A DNA stretch of 7,197 nucleotides, taken from the NCBI GenBank assembly GCA_036732565.1, contig DAINCF010000370.1, positions 1 through 7,197 of the forward strand, read 5' to 3'. Shown here piece after piece: positions 1-5,873 of this stretch (the first letter of the stretch is position 1; every line of letters begins with the position of its first letter). The stretch comes from JAIVJN01 sp036732565 (GTDB lineage: Bacteria; Acidobacteriota; Vicinamibacteria; Vicinamibacterales; UBA2999). The position numbers were made by a program, and so were the translations under genes. Under the pieces are notes generated by a model. It searched no databases. It saw nothing but the letters and a program-made list of their open reading frames with translations, and was not told where the DNA came from.

Positions 1-1
1 G

Positions 2-823
2 GCGACCCTGGGTCGCGCGGGATCGGAAGGCCTGGCGGAGCGGTTCGCGCGCGCGTTGGCCGACGAGCTCGCGGCAGTGGGCATCACGCTGGACTACGCG
101 CCCGTGCTCGACATTCACACCAACCCGAAGAACCCGGTCATCGGCGATCGCGCCCTCGCCGGCGTCGCCGACGAGGTTGCCCGTCTGGGGCGGGCGATCA
201 TTCGCACGCTGCAAGGCCAGGGGATCGCGGCGTGCGGCAAGCACTTCCCGGGACACGGTGACACGGCGACCGATTCGCACGACGAGCTGCCGTTGGTGGA
301 GCACCCGCCGGATCGGTTGCGGGCCGTCGAGCTCACCCCGTTTCGCGCGGCCATCGCCGAGCGCGTCGCCTTCATCATGACCGCGCACGTGCTGGTGCCC
401 GCGCTCGACGCGCAGCGCCCCGCCACGCTGTCGCCGCACATCGTGCAGGCGATTCTCCGCGACGAGCTGGGATACGACGGCGTCATCCTGAGCGACGATC
501 TCGAGATGAAGGCGGTGAGCGCACGCACACCGGTGCCGACCGCGGCCGTCGACGCCATTCGCGCGGGGTGCGATGGTGTGCTGGTGTGCAGCGGCGACGT
601 CGAGGTGCAGGCGGCCACGCTCGAGGCCCTCGTGTATGCGGTCGAAGCCGGCGATATCTCTCGACGACGGACCGACGATGCGCTGCGGCGGTTGCGACGG
701 GCGAAAGAGCGGTTCCTGACGGGTGAGCGTCCGAAGCCCGCGACGCGCATGCGAGCGCTTGGCGCAGTCCTGGGCCGTGATACGCATCAGGCCATCGCCG
801 ACGAGATGGCGACCTACCTGTGA
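2..823 (+). CDS. nagZ: Beta-N-acetylhexosaminidase NagZ (GH3), 5' end missing
   Basis: Cytosolic glycoside hydrolase family 3 enzyme that removes the non-reducing GlcNAc from GlcNAc-1,6-anhydroMurNAc-peptides during murein recycling. The frame is open from base 2, and about 273 residues are visible. Gram-negative NagZ proteins are about 340 residues, so roughly 70-100 N-terminal residues lie upstream. Visible motifs: LDYAPVLDI followed by NPVIGDRA, typical of NagZ; KHFPGHGDT (bases 239-265) followed by TDSHDELP, where the Asp at 272-274 and His at 278-280 form the Asp-x-His general acid/base dyad peculiar to NagZ within GH3; and VILSDDLEMKAV, whose first Asp (494-496) is the expected nucleophile. 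The protein ends soon after the TIM barrel with no second domain, as in single-domain Gram-negative NagZ. Its TGA stop overlaps the GTG start of ldcA by four bases. Assignment is firm; only the N-terminus is unknown. Confidence 0.95.
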   Translation, partial: ATLGRAGSEGLAERFARALADELAAVGITLDYAPVLDIHTNPKNPVIGDRALAGVADEVARLGRAIIRTLQGQGIAACGKHFPGHGDTATDSHDELPLVEHPPDRLRAVELTPFRAAIAERVAFIMTAHVLVPALDAQRPATLSPHIVQAILRDELGYDGVILSDDLEMKAVSARTPVPTAAVDAIRAGCDGVLVCSGDVEVQAATLEALVYAVEAGDISRRRTDDALRRLRRAKERFLTGERPKPATRMRALGAVLGRDTHQAIADEMATYL

Positions 824-1740
824 TCAGGCCGTCTCGCCTGCGACCCGGGGATCGAGTGGGCCTCGTCGCGCCCGCGAGCCCATTCAAGCGCGAGGACCTG
901 GAGCTGGGACTCGCCGAGCTTGCCGCCCTGGGTTTCGACGTGGTGTACGACGAGCGTGTGCTGCTCCGCGACGGTTACGTCGCCGGTCCGCCTGAGGCGC
1001 GCGCGGCTGTGTTGATGGAGGCGTGGCGCGACCCGGCCGTGCGCGGCCTCATCGCCATCCGCGGTGGGTACGGCAGCGCGCACGTGTTGCCGCTGCTCGA
1101 CGCCGCAGTCGTACGAGAGGCGCGAAAGCCATTCGTTGGCTACAGCGACCTGACCGCGCTGCTGTCGTGGCATCTGCGGCTCGGGCTCATCAGCTTTCAT
1201 GGACCGATGGTCGATCGGCGGTTGGCGCGTGGCGCGGAGGGCTATCACCGGCAGTCATTTCTACGCGCCCTGTGCGAGCCTCAACCTCTAGGCGAGCTGG
1301 CGCCCGAGGGCCTGGAAGTGTTCCACGGTGGCGAGGTCAGTGGGACCCTCGTCGGGGGGACGCTGACGCAGTTGGTCGCGTCGCTCGGCACGCCCTGGGC
1401 GTTCGATCCCCCGCAAGGCTGCGTGCTGTTCCTCGAGGACACCGGGGAGCGGCCCTACCGTGTCGATCGGATGCTGACGCAGCTCCGGCAAGCCGGCGTC
1501 CTGCAGCGGGTGTCGGCGATCGTCTTCGGTGTGTTTCCCAGTTGCGATGAGCCGGGAGGTGAGGTGCTCATCCGAGACGTGCTACGCGCACTCACTGCGG
1601 ATTTCCCCGGCCCCGTGCTCTTCGGGTTTCCTTCCGGTCACACGTCCGGACCAACATGGACGTTGCCCCTGGGCGTGCGCGCGACGGTCGTCACCGGGCC
1701 GCGGGCGTTCGTTTCCATTGATGAGCCCGCAGTGGAGTGA
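820..1740 (+). CDS. ldcA: Muramoyltetrapeptide (LD-) carboxypeptidase, peptidase family S66
   Basis: Cytosolic serine peptidase that removes the terminal D-Ala from the L-Ala-gamma-D-Glu-mDAP-D-Ala tetrapeptide, leaving the tripeptide used by Mpl. At 306 residues it is the usual S66 length. The N-terminal domain opens with LRPGDRVGLVAPASP; RGGYGSAHVLPLLD (about 81-94) and KPFVGYSDLTALL (103-115) follow. The predicted catalytic triad is Ser109 in GYSD, Glu206 in FLEDTGE and His274 in PSGHTSGP. The spacing matches characterised LdcA, and the closing LPLG motif (282-285) is also present. The GTG start at 820 gives a GTGA overlap with the nagZ stop and places the conserved N-terminus correctly, so the two are probably translationally coupled. 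Being next to nagZ and upstream of mpl fits murein recycling. The S66 family also includes microcin-immunity (MccF) proteins, but context favours LdcA. Confidence 0.93.
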   Translation: MIRPSRLRPGDRVGLVAPASPFKREDLELGLAELAALGFDVVYDERVLLRDGYVAGPPEARAAVLMEAWRDPAVRGLIAIRGGYGSAHVLPLLDAAVVREARKPFVGYSDLTALLSWHLRLGLISFHGPMVDRRLARGAEGYHRQSFLRALCEPQPLGELAPEGLEVFHGGEVSGTLVGGTLTQLVASLGTPWAFDPPQGCVLFLEDTGERPYRVDRMLTQLRQAGVLQRVSAIVFGVFPSCDEPGGEVLIRDVLRALTADFPGPVLFGFPSGHTSGPTWTLPLGVRATVVTGPRAFVSIDEPAVE

Positions 1741-1841
1741 CTCGAGATTACGCAGATTGGTTGGGCCGCGGATGGCGCCCCCCGACTCCGAACCTCCAGA
1801 TCCTGTGAATCGGCTGCCACACTCTTATCAGTGCCATTGTT
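1741..1841 (+). other. Intergenic spacer ldcA-mpl
   Basis: This 101-base gap separates the overlapping nagZ-ldcA pair from the overlapping mpl-pxpB-pxpC-murB run. It is the only break between these genes and so the natural place for an internal promoter. I see no hairpin followed by a T-run that would be a terminator. An AT-richer patch around 1822-1842 (CTCTTATCAGTGCC) could hold a -10-like hexamer (TTATCA), but no convincing -35 lies at the right distance. No promoter is therefore called. No clear Shine-Dalgarno sequence precedes either candidate mpl start. Confidence 0.5.
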
Positions 1842-3248
1842 GTGTCTAACGTGAAGCGAATTCACCTTATCGGCGTTTGCGGCACGGCCATGGCCACGTT
1901 GGCCGCGCTGCTGAAGCATCAAGGCGCCATCGTCAGCGGCTCCGACGAGCACATCTACCCGCCGATGAGCGACTTTCTGGTGGCCGAAGGGATCAAGACG
2001 CTCGAAGGCTACGGTGCCGCGCACATCACCGACGACATCGAGTTGGTCGTGGTCGGGAACGCGATTTCTCGCGGCAACGCCGAGCTCGAGGCCGTGCTCG
2101 ATCGCAAGCGGCAGTATGCATCGCTGCCTGAGGTCATCCGCGAGCGCTTCCTCTGGGATGCCCAATCCATCGTCATTGCCGGTACGCATGGGAAGACGAC
2201 CACCACCTCGCTTGCCGGATGGTTGTTGACGGCGGCCGGCGTCGATCCGACGGTCTTCATCGGCGGCATCGCGCGGAACTTTGGTGACGAGGGCTCGAGC
2301 TATCGCATCGGACGGCCGGGTGGCGCCTTTGTCATCGAGGGCGACGAGTACGACAGCGCCTACTTCGACAAGACGGCAAAGTTCCTCAAGTATCTGCCCG
2401 ATATTGCGGTCATCAACAACATCGAGTTCGACCATGCGGACATCTACGCGGACCTGGACGCGGTGCGACTGGCGTTTCGGAGACTGGTCAACCTGGTGCC
2501 GCGCCGTGGTCTGCTGGTGCTTGGCGCCGACAGCGCCGACGCGGCGGCGCTCGTGTCGCACGCGAAGAGCCGGGTCGAGACGTTCGGACTCAGCGAAGGC
2601 GCGCACTGGCGGGCGACCGATTTGGAGCAGACCCACGCCGCCACGAGCTTCACCCTCTGGCGGGAGGGAGCCGATCTCGGCACCTGGCGCGTCCCGCTGC
2701 CAGGCGCGCACAACGTCCGCAACACGTTGGCGGCAATCGCGGTTGGCGTCGAGGCCGGCGTCGAGCTTGCCGCATTGCGCGACGCGTTGTTGACGTTCCG
2801 CGGCGTCAAACGACGCCTCGAGGTGGTTGGAACCAGGCGCGAGATCACGATCTACGACGATTTCGCGCATCACCCCACGGCGGTGGCCGAGACGCTTGCC
2901 GCGGTCCGCGGAGCTGAGCCTGACCGCCGCATCTGGGCCGTCTTCGAGCCACGATCGGCATCCTCGTGCCGGCACGTGTTTCAGCAAGACTTCGCGCGCG
3001 CGTTCAGCCAGGCCGATCACGTCGTGATCGCATCCGTCTTTCGATCGACGCTGCCGGACGACGAGCGGCTGTCGGAGGCGGAGCTGGTGAGGGATCTGCA
3101 GGCGCTGCACGTGGACGCCCGCCATCTTCCGGACGTCGACACCATCGTTCGCGAGGTGGCGCGCGACGCGCAGCCGGGCGACGTGGTGCTGATCATGTCG
3201 AACGGCGGCTTCGGTGGGATTCACCGCAAGCTGCTGGAGGCGTTGTGA
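1842..3248 (+). CDS. mpl: UDP-MurNAc:L-alanyl-gamma-D-glutamyl-meso-diaminopimelate ligase Mpl
   Basis: Mur-ligase family enzyme that uses ATP to attach recycled L-Ala-gamma-D-Glu-mDAP tripeptide directly to UDP-MurNAc, bypassing MurC, MurD and MurE. At 468 residues it is close to E. coli Mpl. Visible motifs: the Rossmann-like start RIHLIGVCGTAMATLA (6-21); the ATP P-loop GTHGKTTTT (114-122); the Mpl hallmark EGDEYDSAYFDKTAKF (166-181); NNIEFDHADIY (192-202); PGAHNVRNTLAA (287-298); GVKRRLEVVG (321-330); DDFAHHPTAVAET (339-351); FEPRSASS (368-375); and the C-terminal NGGFGGIHRKLL (454-465). The EGDEYDSAYFDK and FEPRSxxS blocks separate Mpl from MurC. A GTG at 1842 gives the longest form. GTG at 1851, giving a start at K-R-I-H, aligns equally well with relatives, and neither has a good ribosome-binding site. 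The stop overlaps pxpB by GTGA. Function is firm; the exact start is not. Confidence 0.96.
   Translation: MSNVKRIHLIGVCGTAMATLAALLKHQGAIVSGSDEHIYPPMSDFLVAEGIKTLEGYGAAHITDDIELVVVGNAISRGNAELEAVLDRKRQYASLPEVIRERFLWDAQSIVIAGTHGKTTTTSLAGWLLTAAGVDPTVFIGGIARNFGDEGSSYRIGRPGGAFVIEGDEYDSAYFDKTAKFLKYLPDIAVINNIEFDHADIYADLDAVRLAFRRLVNLVPRRGLLVLGADSADAAALVSHAKSRVETFGLSEGAHWRATDLEQTHAATSFTLWREGADLGTWRVPLPGAHNVRNTLAAIAVGVEAGVELAALRDALLTFRGVKRRLEVVGTRREITIYDDFAHHPTAVAETLAAVRGAEPDRRIWAVFEPRSASSCRHVFQQDFARAFSQADHVVIASVFRSTLPDDERLSEAELVRDLQALHVDARHLPDVDTIVREVARDAQPGDVVLIMSNGGFGGIHRKLLEAL
3236..3240 (+). promoter_or_regulatory. Shine-Dalgarno sequence for pxpB inside the mpl 3' end
   Basis: GGAGG lies four bases before the GTG at 3245, within the last codons of mpl. 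The spacing is short but the match is strong. No comparable purine stretch precedes the alternative ATG at 3275. It therefore supports the 3245 start, which also gives the same 4-base overlap seen at the neighbouring junctions. Confidence 0.45.
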
Positions 3249-3910
3249 GGCGCATCGCCCGCGCCAGCGAGACGATGTGGCTGGTCGAGCTCGAGGCGCG
3301 CATCGACGAGGACGTCAACCAGCACGCCATCGATCTCGCCGGACGGCTCGGCCGCCGCAAGCTGCGCGGAGTACGTGACATCGTGCCGGCCTACTGCGCC
3401 GTCGGTGTGCACTTCGATCCGCTGATCACCGATCTGGCGATGCTCGAAGCGACGATCGCCAGCGAGAGCGAAGCGCCAGCCGTCGGCGCTGTTGCGGAGT
3501 CGACGACGAACGTCGTCGAGATTCCCGTTCGATACGGCGGCGAGTACGGTCCGGATCTGGCGGCACTGGCGGAGTGGGCCGGGTGCTCGACAGAGGAGGT
3601 GATCGAACGGCACGCGGCTCGCGACTATCGCGTCTACATGCTTGGCTTCGTGCCTGGATTCGCGTATCTCGGCAAGGTCGATTCGCGCATCGCCGCGCCG
3701 AGGCATCGGACCCCTCGAGATCGCGTCGCGGTCGGCAGCGTGGGCATCGCCGGCGAGCAGACAGGGGTCTATCCGTTGGCCACGCCAGGCGGGTGGCAGA
3801 TCATCGGTCGCACCGACCTTCAGATGTTCGATCTCTCGCGGACACCACCCGCATTGCTGGCCGCTGGCTGTCGGGTCCGGTTCGTGCCGGTTTCGGAACA
3901 GGCGCGATGA
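3245..3910 (+). CDS. pxpB: 5-oxoprolinase subunit PxpB (KipI-like)
   Basis: PxpB with PxpC and PxpA forms the ATP-dependent bacterial 5-oxoprolinase, which opens 5-oxoproline (pyroglutamate) to glutamate. The 221-residue product is normal for the PxpB/KipI family. Visible blocks: an N-terminal domain beginning RIARASETMWLVELEARID (about 4-22); VEIPVRYGGEYGPDL (91-105); YMLGFVPGFAYLG (131-143); APRHRTPRDRVAVGSVGIAG (151-170), which continues into EQTGVYPLATPGGW (171-184); and IIGRTDLQMFD (186-196). These are the family's conserved signatures. The GTG at 3245 is preferred over ATG 3275 because the RIARASE segment is part of the conserved fold, a GGAGG precedes it, and it overlaps the mpl stop. 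In B. subtilis the homologue KipI inhibits the sporulation kinase KinA, but pairing with a full pxpC favours the enzyme role. PxpA (LamB/YcsF family) is not in the window. Confidence 0.9.
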   Translation: MRRIARASETMWLVELEARIDEDVNQHAIDLAGRLGRRKLRGVRDIVPAYCAVGVHFDPLITDLAMLEATIASESEAPAVGAVAESTTNVVEIPVRYGGEYGPDLAALAEWAGCSTEEVIERHAARDYRVYMLGFVPGFAYLGKVDSRIAAPRHRTPRDRVAVGSVGIAGEQTGVYPLATPGGWQIIGRTDLQMFDLSRTPPALLAAGCRVRFVPVSEQAR

Positions 3911-4857
3911 GCGGCGTCATACAGGTCAGTCGGCCTGGACTGCTGACGACGGTGCAGGACAACGGCCGATGGGGCTACCAGGACGAAGGCGTCCCGGTGG
4001 CGGGGCCCATGGATTGGTTCTCACATCGTCTGGCGAACGAGCTGGTTGGCAACGAGGTGTCCGCCGCGACGCTCGAGATCACGTTGATCGGTCCGGAGCT
4101 GATCGTCGACGCCGATACCGTCGGTGTGGTGACCGGCGCGGATTTCGACGTGACTTGCGATGGAACGCTGGTACCGTCCACGGCGACCTTTCCAGTTCGA
4201 CGAGGGGCACGCTTGCGCTTCGGTCGACGGCGCACCGGCACGCGCGCATACCTCGCGGTGGCTGGCGGCATTCTCACGCCGCAGGTGCTGGGCAGCCGCG
4301 CGACGCATCTCTTGAGCGGGATGGGTGGACTCAAGGGACGAGCGCTCGTCGCAGGCGACGAGCTGATCGTCTCGAGCGGCGGTCATGCGATCGCATCACC
4401 GCGGCGCGCGATCGGCCTGCCATTGCCGGCGAGAGGACGGGCGCCGGTGCGCGTGCTGCCCGGCGCGCAATGGGAGTGGTTCAGCGCCGAAGCCTGGCGG
4501 CTCTTGACCACCGTTCGCTTTCGCGTGTCCCCGCGATCCAATCGCATGGGCTATCGGCTGGAGGGCCCGCCGCTCGAGCGTGTGCGCGCTGAGGAGTTGA
4601 TCACCGAGCCGTTGGCCGAGGGGGCCATCCAGGTCCCGGCGGCGGGCGAGCCGATCCTGTTGATGGCCGATCGCCAGACCGCGGGCGGCTATCCGAAGAT
4701 CGCCAGCGTGATCGTGGCCGACCTTCCGCTGGTGGGACAGCTCGCGCCGGGCGACGCCATCGAGTTCCAGGGCTGCACGCGAGCCGAGGCGGCCGCGGCG
4801 CTGATTGCGCGGGAGCGCCAGTTGCTGCGCTACGCCGACGTACGGGACGTCTCATGA
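3907..4857 (+). CDS. pxpC: 5-oxoprolinase subunit PxpC (KipA-like, biotin-dependent carboxyltransferase family)
   Basis: Partner of PxpB; the two form the component that acts with PxpA in ATP-dependent 5-oxoproline hydrolysis. The product is 316 residues, the usual length. Conserved blocks: SRPGLLTTVQDNGRWGYQDE (8-27); PVAGPMDWFSHRLANELVGN (30-49); LEITLIGPEL (56-65); RAYLAVAGGI followed by VLGSRATHLLSGMGG (113-141); VRVLPGAQWEWF (181-192); VSPRSNRMGYRLEGPPL (207-223); EPLAEGAIQVPAAGEPI (234-250); and DRQTAGGYPKIASVI (255-269). The GxxQVPxxGxPI and DRQTxGGYP motifs are diagnostic of the family. The ATG at 3907 overlaps the pxpB stop (ATGA), and its own stop overlaps the murB start (ATGA), so it is embedded in the cell-wall operon. 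Family annotation sometimes reads 'allophanate hydrolase subunit 2' or 'urea amidolyase-related', a historical domain name that does not indicate urea metabolism here. Confidence 0.91.
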   Translation: MSGVIQVSRPGLLTTVQDNGRWGYQDEGVPVAGPMDWFSHRLANELVGNEVSAATLEITLIGPELIVDADTVGVVTGADFDVTCDGTLVPSTATFPVRRGARLRFGRRRTGTRAYLAVAGGILTPQVLGSRATHLLSGMGGLKGRALVAGDELIVSSGGHAIASPRRAIGLPLPARGRAPVRVLPGAQWEWFSAEAWRLLTTVRFRVSPRSNRMGYRLEGPPLERVRAEELITEPLAEGAIQVPAAGEPILLMADRQTAGGYPKIASVIVADLPLVGQLAPGDAIEFQGCTRAEAAAALIARERQLLRYADVRDVS

Positions 4858-5795
4858 GTTCGTGGATCGAGATCCTGCGGGCGCGGTACGGCGAGCGCGT
4901 CCATGAAGGCGCCCCGCTCGCGCCGATGACGACGTTCAAGGTCGGTGGCCCGGCTGACGTCCTCGTCGAGACGCGAAGCGCCGACGAGATCGTGGATACG
5001 ATTCGGCTGGCCCACGCGAACCGTGTTCCAGTGACGGTCCTCGGCGGCGGCTCCAATGTGCTGATCAGCGACCGGGGACTCCGCGGCCTCGTGATCCGCC
5101 CACGCGGCGGGGAGGTCGTGGCCATGGGGGATGGCCTCGTGCGCGCCGATGCCGCGCTCACGATCAATGCCCTGGTGCGATGGACGATCAATCACGGCTG
5201 GGGTGGGATCGAAGCGTGGGCCGGTACTCCGGGCACGGTTGGCGGTGCAGTGTTCGGCAATGCGCACTGGAAGGGCACGAATATCAGCGCGATCATCGCG
5301 AGCGCGCGCCTGGTGCGGCCGGATGGGACCCTCCTGCAGGTGCCGGTCGAGCGCATGGAGTTCGAGTACGATCACAGTCGTTTGAAGCGCACCGGCGAAG
5401 CCGTCTTGTGGGTCGCGTTCAACCTGGAGCCTCATCACGATGCCGCGGGCCTGCGATCGGTGGCGCGCGAGTCGCTCGCGTACCGCAAGCGCACGCAGCC
5501 GCTGGAGTCCCCAAGCGCCGGCTGCATCTTCATGAATCCAGACGCAGTGCGCGACAAGGTTCCTGACGACATCCCCGCGTCCGCAGGAGCGCTGATCGAT
5601 CGCGCCGGTCTGAAGGGCGCGACCATCGGCGGGGCACGCGTCTCATCGACGCACGCCAACTTCATCGTCAACGACGGCACGGCGACGGCGGCCGATATTC
5701 ATGCCCTCGTCGCACGATGCCGCGACGGCGTCCGCGAGCGGTTTGGCGTCACGCTGCACGAGGAGATCGTCTATCTCGGTGAGTTCGACTCGTAG
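4854..5795 (+). CDS. murB: UDP-N-acetylenolpyruvoylglucosamine reductase MurB (type II-like, divergent)
   Basis: FAD- and NADPH-dependent cytosolic reductase that converts enolpyruvyl-UDP-GlcNAc to UDP-MurNAc, the second committed step of murein synthesis. 313 residues. FAD-binding signatures are clear: MTTFKVGGPADVLVE (25-39), TVLGGGSNVLISDRGLRGLV (61-80) and AGTPGTVGGAVFGNA (123-137). The C-terminal domain has SAGCIFMNPD (221-230), with Cys224 at the proton-donor position that is Ser in E. coli MurB. It also has SAGALIDRAGLKGATIGGARVS (243-264), HANFIVNDGTA (267-277) and LHEEIVYLG (301-309), where Glu304 matches the second catalytic acid (Glu325 in E. coli). It lacks the type I insertion. 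Several usual residues differ: NAHWKG where most members have NAGAYG, EYDHS where the substrate-contacting YRxS motif is expected, and FMNP instead of FKNP. ATG 4854 overlaps the pxpC stop; a weak GGGA lies six bases upstream. Confidence 0.93.
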   Translation: MSSWIEILRARYGERVHEGAPLAPMTTFKVGGPADVLVETRSADEIVDTIRLAHANRVPVTVLGGGSNVLISDRGLRGLVIRPRGGEVVAMGDGLVRADAALTINALVRWTINHGWGGIEAWAGTPGTVGGAVFGNAHWKGTNISAIIASARLVRPDGTLLQVPVERMEFEYDHSRLKRTGEAVLWVAFNLEPHHDAAGLRSVARESLAYRKRTQPLESPSAGCIFMNPDAVRDKVPDDIPASAGALIDRAGLKGATIGGARVSSTHANFIVNDGTATAADIHALVARCRDGVRERFGVTLHEEIVYLGEFDS

Positions 5796-5830
5796 TCCCA
5801 AGATTTCCACAGGCTCGCACTTTTCTCGAA

Positions 5831-5854
5831 GGGGGCTGACCCCCATGGGGTCAG
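5831..5854. repeat. REP-like GC palindrome in the murB-murA spacer
   Basis: CTGACCCC (5836-5843) and GGGGTCAG (5847-5854) are perfect 8-base inverted repeats around a CAT loop. A second, mutually exclusive hairpin can form from GGGGG (5831-5835) and CCCCC (5840-5844) around CTGA. No T-run follows, so it is not a standard intrinsic terminator. The GGGGTCAG/CTGACCCC core resembles REP palindromes mobilised by REP-associated tyrosine transposases (RAYTs, IS200-like). That resemblance is from memory and untested. It could also act as an mRNA stability or attenuation hairpin in front of murA. The rest of the 78-base spacer (5796-5830, 5855-5873) shows nothing else that I can support; only a weak AGG (5861-5863) precedes the murA start. 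Confidence 0.5.
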
Positions 5855-5873
5855 TGTTCCAGGCAACCACCAT

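Noticed and set aside
1529..1849. A 106-codon + strand frame spanning the ldcA end and the spacer before mpl
   Set aside because: Most of it is out of frame with the conserved S66 C-terminus. It is Ser/Pro/Arg/Cys-rich without a motif and has no ribosome-binding site.
1638..3224. A 528-codon open frame on the minus strand, longer than mpl itself
   Set aside because: It lies wholly antisense to mpl and the ldcA end. It is rich in Arg, Val, Ala and Asp with no recognisable motif, and the + strand frame has every Mpl signature. Long antisense frames are expected in GC-rich coding DNA.
2966..3244. Upstream extension of the pxpB frame to a start within mpl
   Set aside because: The extra residues are an Arg-rich shadow of mpl codons. 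The family's conserved N-terminus begins just after GTG 3245, which has a GGAGG and the same overlap pattern as the other genes.
3907..4857. Allophanate hydrolase / urea amidolyase function for pxpBC
   Set aside because: This is a historical domain name. There is no amidase domain, biotin carboxylase or urea-metabolism gene nearby, and the paired KipI/KipA architecture matches PxpB and PxpC.
4830..5438. A 202-codon minus-strand open frame over murB
   Set aside because: It is antisense to clear MurB FAD-binding motifs, has no family resemblance, and its composition is that of a shadow frame.
5803..5812. DnaA-box-like ATTTCCACA in the murB-murA spacer
   Set aside because: It is a single copy with two mismatches to TTATCCACA and has no neighbouring boxes or AT-rich unwinding region, so it gives no support for an origin or DnaA regulation.
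5831..5858. Intrinsic terminator after murB
   Set aside because: The hairpin is strong, but TGTTCC follows rather than a T-run, so it does not fit a Rho-independent terminator.
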